Shown here: piece after piece, positions 1 through 9,383 of the stretch
Numbering within the stretch: position 1 is the stretch's first letter
Layout: every line of letters starts with the position of its first letter
Source of the DNA: Ettlia oleoabundans
Lineage: Eukaryota; Chlorophyta; Chlorophyceae; Chlamydomonadales
DNA: 14,675 bases
Assembly: GCA_019693395.1 (NCBI GenBank)
Contig: JAAMXP010002023.1
Span: 1-14,675 of the forward strand
Reading direction: 5' to 3'
Program-made: the position numbers and the translations under genes
Notes under the pieces: model-generated
Seen by the model: only the letters and a program-made list of their open reading frames with translations
The model's database searches: none
What the model was told of the DNA's origin: nothing

Positions 1-161
1 TCCCCCCCCTTGTGTTCCCGTGAACCTCATGTGCTTCATGCTCCTATATTGGTCGTACAATTCCTGCAACTGAGTTGTGCAGTCCGTTTCTACAGTTGTG
101 CCGTGTTGCACTCGCTGAGCCCTGGCTCATGTCCAAGGTTGTGGTTCTGTTCTTGTTGCAG
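1..161 (+). other. 3' part of an intron of the chitin-binding gene
   Basis: No coding signal is convincing here. The stretch is pyrimidine- and TG-rich and ends in the acceptor ttcttgttgcag at 150-161, so it is read as the tail of an intron whose donor lies left of the window. Short open frames crossing it do not continue into the exon that starts at 162. Confidence 0.6.
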
Positions 162-3100
162 AGTTCTGGAACTGCGCCGACATCCGGGTCAGAGCCCGCT
201 CCAAGTGAGTCGCAGAACAGCTGCCACTGCGTCGCTCTGATCTGCTATTCGCTGCGATCAGCTGCACTGTAATGCCCGGGTTGCAGATCGGCCGTGCTGC
301 AGCTAAGTTCCCACTCTTGTGGCTGGGGTGCCCCCTCCACTTCCTGCCGCCTGCACTTATAGCTGGTACCATGCTGGCAGCCAGCTGGGCCTAGCATGCC
401 TTTCACAGAACTGCCAATAATCACTTGCAAAACAACACGAAAGCTGCAGGCAAACTTCTTCAGCTTCGAGGCTCACATGCAGTCTCCCCACCCCGCCCTT
501 GCTGTGCAGCACCCCTCCGTCCCCACCTTCCCCACCACTGCCACCTCCCAAGCCACCGTGAGCGCACCTGTGCCTGCTTGCCCTGACACCTAGCCAGCCT
601 CGTTCCAAATGCCTCCAGCCAGTTGCAATGGGTACCTTTTGCAGATGGAGAAGGGGCAGATGCTGATGCAATTGCAGACATCGAATACCTCGCACAGTCT
701 GCACGATTGGCAGGCATGGCACATGCCTTTCCCCTTGCCCCTGCAACCCAGCCCAGCCCCGTTCCAATGTCTGCACCACCCAATTGCCTGCAGCTCCCCG
801 TCGCCACCTCCCTCACCCCGTCCTCCCCCGCCATCGCCACCCCTCCCCCCGGGAGCCCAGAGGCAAGCAGCATCAGCATACTAGTGTGCAGCACCACTCC
901 TCGACCACAGTTGCCTGTGCGGCAGTGTTGCAAACAATGACTTCGGCTTGCCACTGGCTTTGCACGTCTAGTACGCAGCCTCCGGCGTGGTCTGACCTAG
1001 TGTACTGTCTGCCTCTGAGCTGATTGCCACCGTGGTTGCATCCGCTGTTGACGAACCACAGTCAACATGCCGCAAACACGACAACGAAGTCATCTGCCAT
1101 ATGCTGTCCGCTGAGGGCGCCCCCCTCCTGTCTTCTATGCCTCCTGCCTTGCTACCTACCCTTGCCACATGCCACCCGGCCCGCCCCTGCAGCCCTCCCC
1201 CATCCGTTGTTATCTCCTCCAACCCATGTGCCGCTGGCGACGCCAACTGCTTCTGCCAGTGGAAGGGCATGGACGGCACCTTTGCAGACATCAAGGATGG
1301 GTGCAAGGTGCGCGGTTGAGGCTGAGAGCAGGGGAGGCTGTTAAGCCGTCGGCTGGCTGCTTCACCATCACTACTAGGGCCTATGCATGTGTTCAGCCTT
1401 GCTGCACAGGGACGCATCCCCTGCAGCGTCTTCGCTGCTCTGCAGTCGATGCAGCAAGCAACTGTCCAGCCAGCCAGAGATTTGGAAATTTGCCGCCCCC
1501 CCCCCTCTCCCCCCCCCAACCGCACACCACACGCCCTCATGAAAGTGACTCACCAAGTCATCACAGTGGCCTTCCTTTCTTTTTTCTTGTTTCCCTGCAT
1601 GCGCAATGTCACTTTCACCCCCTCACCTTTTGCTAGCCTCTTCACCCACCCGGCCAGCCACCCACCCCCCATTGCTGCAGTCCTTCTTCTCCTGCATCTC
1701 CGGCGGCGTGCCCGGCCACACCAGCTGCTTCACCGGCCTGATCTTCAACGAGGTTGCCAACTACTGCGACTACCCAGCCAATGTGGTGTGCGAGGCACAG
1801 CAACAGCCAGCCAGCAGCCCCCCGCCTTCACCACGCCCCTCTCCTCCCCCGGCTCAGGCAGCCAGCCCGCCTCCCTCGCCGGTATCTAGGCCCCCCCCGC
1901 CACCTTCCCCCATCAGGCGAGTCGCTTCTATATTTTAGCTTGTTTTGAATAGTTTCATGTCCACTTGCGCCTCATTGATGACGTGCATACCCATGAGCCC
2001 CTGCTCAGTTCGTGTGCTCACCCCCAGATCCTCTGCTGTGCTCTTGGACAAGGCATGATCAGCCTGTCAGCCTGGCAGTGCTGGTCAAACAGTCACCCCC
2101 TGATCTATTGTATTTATGTTGGCTGTGCTTGGTGTGCTTGGTGTTCCTGTGTGCAGAAGGGAACCTCCACCGGTCCCGGGCTCACTGGTCAACCCCATCA
2201 ACATCACCAACCTGCCCTACACCAGCCCCAAGCTTTCGGTGGGTGACAGCTGCTGGAGGGGTGGGGCATGTGAACTCCCTGCATGCTGGCGAAATGGGTT
2301 GATTTGAAGGGTCCGTGTTGGCAAGGATGGGGAAGCCATTGGGTTCGTGATGTACAGCTATCAGCAAGTATGGGGCTGTTGAGCGTGTGTATACACACCT
2401 GTGTGCAAGACCTGGAGCTCACGTCGTGCCTGGTGCCTATCTGTACTGGCCCGGCTGTCATGTTGCAGTTCAAAAGCAAGCAGCCAAACGTGCTGCCAGC
2501 TGGCATGAGGCAGTGCGGCTCCATCTTCTCTTACTCAAGCGGATCTGTGTTCAGGTGAGGCCCTAGCAACAACACTGACGAGTAGCCAGTAGCTGCTGCC
2601 ATCACCCCTGACCACCGTGCCCCGTGCCTGCCAATCCATTATACCATTGCTCCAGAGTTGCTTGTGGTGCTGGCTACTGTTCTCACGTTTGTTGCTGGTG
2701 TCGCCCNCCCCCCGCCCCCGTGCCCCTGTTGCAGGTGGCAGGCCCCCGGTCCGGGCCAGATGCGTGTCAGCACCTGCGGGTTCACCAAGGCAGACACCAT
2801 TGTGGCGGTGCTGGTTGGAAACACACGCAACGGACCTTGGAAATGCCTGAGGTGAAGGCTGCAGCATGTCTAGAAACGTTAAAGCTGCCGTCTTGGGGGT
2901 GTCTGTGGGTCACCCTTGTTTCTGAGTGGGCCTAGTATGAGGGCGTCACTGCACTTTCTCCTGGCTAGTCAAGGCGCTCTAGTCCTAGCACTTGCACCGC
3001 TGCCAGCCAGATAGCTGCGTCCGGTCTGGCCACACTGCGGTGCTGGCAACAGTTTGTGTCACGCTGCGCTGTGCTGACGCTACGCTATTGCACGATCACA

Positions 3101-3649
3101 CCATGCCACTACCACCACCCTGGTGTGCTGCTGCAACGCCTCCTCCCCTGCCCCCGCTGCTGCCCATCTGCAGGAACAACGACGACGACCTCAAGTGCAA
3201 GAATCCCTTTGCCAGCACTGCCCTTGCGCCCGCAAAGAAGAACAATTGGTACCTGTTTGTGGTGGCAGAGTACGAGAACAACGTGCCACCAGACTTCCGC
3301 CTCAGGGTTACGGGCCCCAAGTGCGTGATCGTTTGCAACATGTGCCCCTCTCAGTCTCCGGTGCATGCCAGACTGTGGTGCTTACACGCTGCATTGCGGT
3401 GTATGTATGCATGGTTGCCTGCCTATGGTTGATCTGTACTGCGCACCTGATGCATCACCGCAAATGCATGCACAATTGCGGCCCCTATGCATGCCATACG
3501 GGCGGGTGTCTGTGCTCTGAGGGGAGCTGTCATTGGAAGGCGTGCTATGTTGGTACAAATTCGACATTTAGTTGAGTGTATAGATTGTGAGTGCTGACTG
3601 CCCTCCCTCCCCTCCTCATCCGCCTGTGTGCAGGCCTCCGGCGGCATAG
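162..3649 (+). CDS. Secreted chitin-binding protein, 3' part: LPMO-like end, CBM14, PPC-like domain
   Basis: Partial at the 5' end. Proposed coding exons are 162-204, 794-862, 1193-1307, 1681-1916, 2157-2238, 2469-2554, 2735-2851, 3174-3320 and 3634-3649 (TAG), giving about 303 residues. Splice phases agree at every junction (2,2,0,2,0,2,2,2). Residues 2-10 read FWNCADIRV, which resembles the C-terminal NCADI/V strand of LPMO_10 (AA10/AA15) domains. Residues 16-41 are a proline-rich linker. Residues 49-118 form one CBM14/peritrophin-A domain, with GTFAD..GCK, FFSC, SC..GLIFNE and NYCDYPANVVC, split by an intron inside the domain. A second proline-rich linker spans about 122-165. Residues about 166-298 resemble a PPC domain (APGPGQMRVSTCG, then NNDDDLKC and a final FRLRVTG strand). 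By family knowledge, CBM14 binds chitin and an LPMO would cleave it oxidatively outside the cell. The catalytic histidines lie left of the window, so the LPMO call rests on one short exon. The last exon codes only for the end of K plus PPAA. Confidence 0.8.
636..690 (+). pseudogene. Possible decayed CBM14 exon inside an intron
   Basis: This lies within the 205-793 intron. It begins cttttgcagatgg, close to the cttctgccagtgg of the real CBM14 exon at about 1250-1262. About 30 bases later it shares the exact 11-mer ttgcagacatc (672-682 versus 1282-1292, which codes for part of FADIK). Spacing differs by about five bases, and no frame preserves the cysteines. It could be a relic of a duplicated chitin-binding exon, but the similarity is short and could be chance. 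Confidence 0.2.
863..1192 (+). other. GC-AG intron in the chitin-binding gene
   Basis: The donor is CAGAG|gcaagc and the acceptor cccctgcag. The upstream exon (794-862) reaches an in-frame TAG at 882-884. The only GT dinucleotides before that stop are inside the proline codons and have poor context. Using the GC donor leaves phase 2, which matches the acceptor exactly and gives the continuous linker GAQ-S-PPPS. The donor fits the strong AG|GCAAG consensus expected of GC-AG introns. Confidence 0.7.
1917..2156 (+). other. Second GC-AG intron in the chitin-binding gene
   Basis: The donor is ATCAG|gcgagt and the acceptor cctgtgtgcag. The next exon enters in phase 2. GT candidates at 1882 and 1921 both leave phase 0 and would break the frame. 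With the GC donor the linker runs PPSPI-R-REPPPVPG, which is compositionally seamless. Confidence 0.7.
2707..2707. other. Ambiguous base (N) in a C-rich intron tract
   Basis: A single undetermined base sits in the pyrimidine tract of the 2555-2734 intron (cgcccnccccccgccc). It does not touch coding sequence or splice dinucleotides and probably marks a homopolymer-length uncertainty in the assembly. Confidence 0.95.
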
Positions 3650-3920
3650 CAAGTGGCTGCTGTTTGACAGGAGAGTGGTCGAAGCCTCAACCACACACGA
3701 GGGACGAGCGTGTTGCACCCTCTAGTCCCCCCCAATGCACATACACTTCCGTCGTTTCACCCTTTCATTTCCCACTTTCCACCTGGCCTTTTTGCGACCC
3801 TGACTGACAGCCAACGACAGTTGACAGCTCCGTACCAATGGCTGGATGCTCGCTGCTTTCTATGTACCTTGCCAGCAGCTCATTTGCGCTGCGGCTTTAC
3901 TAGTCATTACGCACCTCTGC

Positions 3921-3940
3921 ACTGAACAACACTGAACAAC
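3921..3940. repeat. Perfect 10-bp tandem duplication
   Basis: The unit actgaacaac occurs twice back to back in the 3' untranslated region of the chitin-binding gene. It looks like a simple slippage product, and no function is suggested. Confidence 0.85.
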
Positions 3941-4045
3941 AGAGCACTGCTCTCCAGTAAGCCCCAACCTTATGTACGTCCCAGGCACATGGCTGCACCC
4001 AATCGATACATCGCACGGGGCCTATATATTGCAACAAGTGAGGGA

Positions 4046-4050
4046 TGTAA
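4046..4050 (+). terminator. TGTAA polyadenylation-type signal for the chitin-binding gene
   Basis: This is the first TGTAA on the plus strand after the stop at 3649, about 400 bases downstream. TGTAA is the usual near-upstream polyadenylation element in chlorophycean algae. A second TGTAA at 4297-4301 is an alternative but would run into the neighbouring gene's 3' untranslated region. Confidence 0.45.
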
Positions 4051-4106
4051 GAACCTTGCGGCCATTTGCCACGCACAACTCAGGTGCTAGAACCCACATC
4101 CAAAAG

Positions 4107-4111
4107 TTACA
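4107..4111 (-). terminator. TGTAA polyadenylation-type signal for the methyltransferase gene
   Basis: TTACA on the plus strand reads TGTAA on the minus strand. It is the first one after the methyltransferase stop (4493), about 380 bases downstream. Together with 4046-4050 it gives two convergent signals only about 57 bases apart, so the two transcripts could end almost back to back. Confidence 0.45.
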
Positions 4112-4492
4112 AGTCACTCTCACGACCATGTAGCTGCCCCGTGCAATCAGCATCTGCTGCTGGCACAACACGAGGCAGCCAGGGAACTTGACAGAGAAAC
4201 TAAGCCATCAGCAGCAGCAAACTGCCAGTTATCAGCTAAATACAACTAGGCGACATCAATCCTGTTCATAAACAGTATCAACAAATTGTTTGCTGATGTA
4301 ATACAGTCATTCTATAAGAGTTTGCATCAGTAGTGACAGCTGCCGCAGCACTGAGATAAGCTCCTGCGGCGGGTGTTGGCCCCAGCCTCCACGAGTCGTG
4401 CTGCTGCAGTTGCTGCAGCGCTCCACAAGCCTACCGCCCCTGCGTTCTACTGCGGCTTTCTAATGCAGATTTGGCAGCAGCAGCAAGTGCTC
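4112..4492 (-). other. Presumed 3' untranslated region of the methyltransferase gene
   Basis: No gene is supported here. The stretch is more AT-rich than the flanking exons, contains scattered CAG/CTG-rich segments, and lies between the methyltransferase stop and its proposed TGTAA. Proline/alanine-rich open frames on the plus strand around 4373-4714 are antisense to the methyltransferase exon and are treated as shadows. Confidence 0.45.
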
Positions 4493-5626
4493 CTATTGCT
4501 GCTTTGGATCCTGCAGTGCCAGCACAAAGATGCGAGCCTCAGCATCGTTGCATCGCTCGCTGCTGCTCCAGCGCGCCTGCTGGTGCACCACCCTGAGCCC
4601 CGCCTGCTGCGCCAGCTGCATCAACTCCAGAGGAGCCAACTTCCGCAGAGACCACTCCTCCTGCCGCTGCCAACTCAGCTGCATGTCATCCGCTGCGGCT
4701 GCCGCTTCAGCTGAGGAGTAGCGCTGGAGGTGAAAGCGCTGCCGCCACACGCGGCCGCCGTCGGCCTGCTGCTGCAGCTCTTGGTGCACGCAGGTGCGGC
4801 GGAAGGGCCCCAGCACTGCCGCTTCACCAGGGGCGGCCTGCAGGTGGTGTGAGTCGAATATGTTTAGCACGGCGCGTGCTGAGCCGGACGGTTCAAGCGC
4901 TGCCGCCACACCACGCAGGCACAACAGCTGATCCGAGGCGGTGAGCAGGTGGTGGAAGCTGCCTGCAAAGCAAGGGAAGGAGGCGTAGTCAGTTTACAAC
5001 ATGGTCTGAGCTGGCAGTGTATAGAACATGCTCCAGCCTGACAATATGGTCCACATCAGTAGATAGATCCGTAGGCAATGTGTGGAAGTACTCCCCTTCC
5101 ACGTCCCTGCTTGTCTGAGAAACGGACCAAACAATTCAAATGAAACCAGAAACACACCAGCGGAGATTATGACCAGCTGGCACCCTCCAAGCAGGTGCAT
5201 TTCTTCCAGCTGTGATGCTGACAGAGCCGACACATCAGCGCAATGCCAGGCAATGTCGCAAGCGCGCACGGTAAGTGGTGCAGGTGCCGCCGCCAGCGCT
5301 GCCTTCGCTGCCGCCACCATCTCCTCGCTGCTATCCACGCCCACAAGCCTTAGTGGCACGCTCGTGTCCCGTACTGCCGTACAGCTGGCCAGCCGGTCCA
5401 GCAAGCCCAGCAGCACGCGGCCGCTGCCAGTGCATAGGTCGGCCACGCAGACTGGTGGCGGGGGGTGCTGACGGGCGGCGGCCTGGCTAATCAGCGCCTC
5501 CCTTAGCAGCGGCCAGTACACTTGACCGACGTCAAGATTTGGTTCAAACTGCGGTGGCAGGTTTGCCAGCAAGTGTTCGTAGAACTCGGCAAAACCCGGA
5601 GTCTCGTAGCTGGGACTTGGTTCCAT
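4493..5626 (-). CDS. Class I SAM-dependent methyltransferase
   Basis: There are two exons, 5626-5158 and 4962-4493, joined in phase 1 over a GT-AG intron (4963-5157), for 312 aa. A class I Rossmann-fold methyltransferase transfers a methyl group from S-adenosylmethionine. Motif I is VADLCTGSGR at 61-70, the acidic ribose-binding position is in LVGVDSSEEM (D98), and ACDI at 122-125 fits the adenine-contacting loop. CQLVIISAGSFHHLL crosses the splice junction at 149-163 and fits motif IV, which supports the junction. The C-terminal half (about 180-312) has beta strands ending RIFVLALQD and is consistent with the substrate lid of methyltransferase-11/25 proteins. The substrate cannot be read from sequence. 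The start is the ATG before EPSPSYETPGF. The frame stays open upstream to 5845, so a transit peptide or an earlier exon is possible. The gene is convergent with the chitin-binding gene and on the same strand as the Cys-rich pair. Confidence 0.85.
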
Positions 5627-6218
5627 TGGCCGTGGGTACTTCACAGCACAGTGCAGGAGGATGAAGAAGAAGAACCCAACACATGGGGGTGGCCTGCCGC
5701 AAGTGTCCCGGGAGGAAGTGCCGCATGCCTGACTGGCGTCATTTGCATGCGGCAGGCTGGCGGCACGCTGCGTAGCGTGCATGAGCGTGCCAGTACTGCA
5801 GCACCTCCACCTTGTCCATGCAATGCATCCTGATACAGGTTGCACCCGCTGTGAACAGCCGCGAAGACGAGTTGATGCTTCTTACACGCGCAGAACTTAA
5901 ATGGAAGCAGAGTATTTTGATGTGGACATCAAAGTGTAGGCAGAGAGGCAATGAACCGAGTTGTGGATGTGATGGGTGGGCAAGGTAGGATTTCAAAGTG
6001 ACAATGGAGGCCATGAAGGGGAAAACAGAGGCAGATGGCTGCAGTGTGAAAAACCGACAGTGATTCTTATCAGTAGTCCAGGAGGAAAAGGGCATCACTC
6101 TTTTGCAGGAAGGAGTGCATTCGGCGCTGTCATGTTTATTGCGTCCGACATGGGCCCCCGCCCCGCAGAGGCAGGCGGAGCGCTGACGACAGCCAGCAGC
6201 CTAGGCCTACCCCTCACT
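5627..6218 (-). other. Intergenic: methyltransferase 5' region and 3' flank of Cys-rich gene A
   Basis: No separate gene is supported. The part nearest 5626 stays open in frame with the methyltransferase and contains a pyrimidine-rich run followed by tgtgaag, a weak possible acceptor. The part nearest 6218 should be the 3' untranslated region of gene A. No clear TATA element was found for the methyltransferase. Confidence 0.45.
5882..5886 (-). terminator. TGTAA polyadenylation-type signal for Cys-rich gene A
   Basis: This TTACA on the plus strand is TGTAA on the minus strand and is the first after the gene A stop at 6219, about 333 bases downstream. It would leave about 240 bases for the methyltransferase promoter. 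Confidence 0.4.
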
Positions 6219-7848
6219 CTACTGCCGCAGTTGTCGCCTGCTGGAGCCAGCCAAGCGCCGCCCCTGTGTTTGATGCTGCGCTGCTGCTCTGCCTGCGGCT
6301 GCTGCTAGCAGGGTCCTGCGGTCCCGCCGGATCCGCTTCACACACCGCCACCTTCTTTTGCCGAGTTTCTTGCACTTATGGCCAGCCCCGCAGGCGCGTT
6401 TGCACTTGCCGTTGCCTGTGACTTTTGGGGGAGGGCGTTGTGGGCGAGGCGAGGGTGGTGGGCGCGGTGGGCGTGGCACTGCAGGCAGGTTGAAGGGGCA
6501 GGTCGGAGTGGGATTGAATGATATCCAGCACCATCAGCACCCAGTATAAACAAGGGATCACAAGAAAGTGCAAAGAGTGCAAAGTAACAGGCCTGCCAGC
6601 AAGCAAAGCCTTCAGTTAGGCGAGCATAGCCATGCAGCTGCATGGCAGGCAAAGGCTGTGTGCAGGGGGGTCCTGGAGGCGGCGGCAAAGCATCATGCCG
6701 TACTGTCACGTCCAGTGTAAAGAAGCAGCCAGTACTGCAGGGTCTTGCACAGCAAAAGAGCAGCATGCACAGCAGTGCTCACCTGCCACACAGTGGGCAC
6801 GGAACTTATCATCCACCTTGCACTTGGGCTTTGCCGCGGGGCAGGTAAAGCCGATGCAGGGGTTTGCACGGCAGGCATTGGCGACGCACATTTTTCCTGC
6901 GACGCAGGGCTTTGCCGCGCTGCAGGCGTCTGCCAAATGTGGGTCGCCTGCCGGGGGCGGCGGGGGCTGCTGAGGGGCTGCGCCAGTGCCAATTGGCAGG
7001 CAGCTGACACAACCGTTTGCGTCTCGGCCGCACGAGTATCCGGGCAAGCACTGGAAGATGCACTGCATAGGGCGCATATGTGTGTGGGTGGGTGTGCGGT
7101 GGTGGTGGGGCGTGGGCGGCGGTGTGAGCAAGCGAGGCCAAGGAAAGCAGATAAGACCAGGTTTTGGCTCAGCATCCGGGAGCCAAAGAGACAGGCAATT
7201 TGACCACACAACACTGCCTTCTGATAACATCAGAGTAGATTGGCAGGAAGAAAGTACGGGACATCACACACTTGGTTGCTGTTTTTGCTTTTTTGTTCAA
7301 GTCTGCCCAACCGCAGCAACTGCCCAAACTTGTAACACAGACCCCTTGGTTGCTGTATTGCCGGGCCTGCTTCCACCACCACCCACCTCTTGGGCGCACA
7401 ATACGCAGCGGGGTGCGCCGGTATCTGTCCGCACACCACACGTGTAGAAGGACTTGTCGCAGCAGATGTCGCTGCTACCACTGCCTTCCGAGCCGCTGCA
7501 TGTGTAGTGTGTGGAGCCGTTGCAGGGAGGGCGGCCGGGTTGTGGCAGCTGCAACGCATTGGGGCGGACCAAGAAGGAAGGCGTGATGATCTGGAGCACA
7601 TACTTCTCAGGCTAAGAGACAGCTGGATGGCACTAAGGACGGTTGCTCTGGCACAGGTTGACAGGCTTGCAGGACAGCGGCGAAAAATTGAGGCACAGCC
7701 GCAGTGACGCAGGACAGCAGCTGCACATTTAGTCGGCGCGACCTATCAAGCCCGCCTTTGTGTAACCACCCCCCACCTGTGCTTGGGCTACATGAGCAGC
7801 CAGCGCGAGAGCCAAAGCCAGGACGACGAGCCAGGCGGCGTTGCTCAT
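6219..7848 (-). CDS. Secreted cysteine-rich protein A, antistasin-like motif and basic tail
   Basis: There are four exons, 7848-7777, 7611-7387, 7062-6783 and 6478-6219 (stop), with phases 0, 0 and 1, for 278 aa. Exon 1 is a signal peptide (AAWLVVLALALALA, then a VAQAQ-type cleavage region). Residues 54-96 hold a first cysteine module with DICC, YTCGVRTDTGAPRC and VLC. Residues 100-120 read C...C.PGYSC..DANGC..C, which resembles the antistasin motif of secreted protease inhibitors. Residues 145-190 hold eight more cysteines (KPCVAGKMC, NPCIGFTC). A proline-rich hinge (193-210) leads to a four-cysteine tail GKCKRACGAGHKC...WRCVKR and a Lys/Arg-rich end. There are 24 cysteines in all, consistent with an extracellular disulfide-bonded protein. 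Antistasin-type inhibition is a family analogy only; the whole architecture matches nothing I can name. The ATG has A at -3. The exon 2 acceptor (gtctcttag) is the weakest boundary. Gene B at 9384-10360 is a tandem paralogue in the same orientation. Confidence 0.8.
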
Positions 7849-9383
7849 AGTGAGGCTCAGGGCCTCCACAAAGGAGACTCGATCACTTCCTGCAGCAGAA
7901 ATAACAACCCCTGGTATGTTGTTCAAGCCCGCGGCTGGCAGAGCAATGCTGTTTTAACGCCCGTGGTGTTGAGCCTCTTGCAACAAGGGTTAGGCCGTCA
8001 ATGTACTTTTGGTCATTGTTTTGAGACTTTTCGAGCTGCTGCAAAGGGTGAACACGCACCTAGAACGCGCCAGGCTTGGGTGCGTGGGTTACCGGAAGCA
8101 AGGGACGCACGGCAGGGCTTTTTGACGGCAACAGTAAGGCATCAGGGTGTAACAAGCAGTAAATGTGCTCATACACCGCTCACGCAGGTTTGTACGGCGC
8201 AGCAGGGTCGCAGCATGCCCAGGCCAACTCTCCTCAAAAGCCTTTTGGCATAAGGTTCGGTGTCGATTAGGCTTCCAGGGGCAGATACCGAGCTTTCGTA
8301 GCCGACAATGGCGGGAGGCCCGCGCATACCAGGCACTAGTACCATGCTGCATGGAAGGGGTCACAGCAGCTGCCGCTGTGATGCATGAGCCATTTCCAAG
8401 GTGAGCGTTTCCTCTTCCTTGCCAGCAGGGATTACTCCTCTCAAAGTCATTCCACATCAAGAAGTTGCTGCCAAAAAGCCGACATACACAGGGTGCTGGA
8501 AGCATGAAGCCGCCTGCAGCTGCATCTGCCCGGCGGCCTGTGTTGTGAACAGTTGGGGGAGTAGAGTACGTGCTAGTTGCCTATTGCCTACTACTGTCTG
8601 AGTTGGGTTCGATCCATTGATAACCACGTTTGCGATGGTTACCATGAAGCTTGCTGCAACAGGGGGGCACGCGAGCACCTAAGCAAGGCTACGATACACC
8701 AGCATGCAGATGGTGCAGTCGGGTGGGGTGCAGTTGGGTTGGCTTGGGAACGTTGGTATGCAACTTGTTGAATGGATGGATAGATTGTAACGCATAGGCA
8801 TTGGCTGGGGAAACAAAAAATGGGGACGTGTTCCATACAGCATAAACAAGTATGCTCACGGCTGGCAACTTGTACGGGCTGAGGGTCGTTGCAGTGCAAA
8901 ATTGCTCAGGCGCAAACAAGCGGCAGCATGTTGCGCATGTGTCAAAGGCATGAAGCTGGGTGTAGAAGGCCAAGTCAGCCTGCTAGTCAGCATAAAAATA
9001 AAGTCGATGGAAGATTTAAGGGGTTCAAGGTCGTTGGCAGGGTGAGGCGGGAAAGTGGCGCCTGGGTGCCCAACAAAAACGAGGACCTCCTGCCTGGGTA
9101 AACCCACAATTGAGTTTCCCGCGCAACCTATGCAGTTGCACATGTGTGCGGTGGGCGGCCGCGTCCAAAGCATGAACACATTATCGACGAGCAGTCTCAG
9201 GATGGACTTCATAGACAGTGGCGTTGCAACTGATAAAGAGGTGGAAGGCTAGCGAGAGATCCAAGTGAAAGGACAGTTGTTGGGGCAGGACATTGGGTCC
9301 AGGCTCCCAATGCCCGCACAAGCAGCGCCGCCTTCATCTGCTGCGTGCTGGTACTGCCCCGGCGGGAAGCTTGTGCAAGGGAT
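7849..9383. other. 1.5 kb between the tandem paralogues, no supported gene
   Basis: This should hold the promoter and 5' untranslated region of gene A at its left end and the 3' untranslated region of gene B at its right end. I see no TATA box, and no TGTAA on the minus strand that would end gene B. A minus-strand open frame at 8089-8505 (138 codons, several cysteines) shows no family resemblance and no typical codon pattern, so I leave it uncalled. No third paralogue copy or relic was recognised. Confidence 0.5.
8361..8381. repeat. Short perfect inverted repeat (7-bp stem)
   Basis: TCACAGC at 8361-8367 pairs with GCTGTGA at 8375-8381 around a 7-base loop, in the gap between the two cysteine-rich genes. 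It is short enough to be incidental. Confidence 0.5.

Noticed and set aside
609..884. Open frame with an ATG at 609 running into the proline-rich stretch
   Set aside because: Only the part from 794 on fits the linker. Everything before it lies in an intron closed by attgcctgcag at 783-793, and phase 2 from the previous exon matches that acceptor.
460..954. 164-codon glycine-rich minus-strand frame
   Set aside because: It is the antisense of a C-rich intron and the proline-rich exon; composition alone keeps it open.
4373..4714. Plus-strand frame rich in L, Q and P
   Set aside because: It largely overlaps the methyltransferase exon on the other strand; codon use and composition fit a shadow frame.
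8089..8505. 138-codon minus-strand frame with several cysteines between A and B
   Set aside because: It was considered as a third paralogue, but the cysteine spacing does not match either protein and there is no signal peptide or tail motif.
8540..8625. GGGTTCGATCC, resembling the T-loop of a tRNA
   Set aside because: The flanking bases do not form a 5-bp T stem, and no acceptor stem, D arm or A box appears at the right distance upstream.
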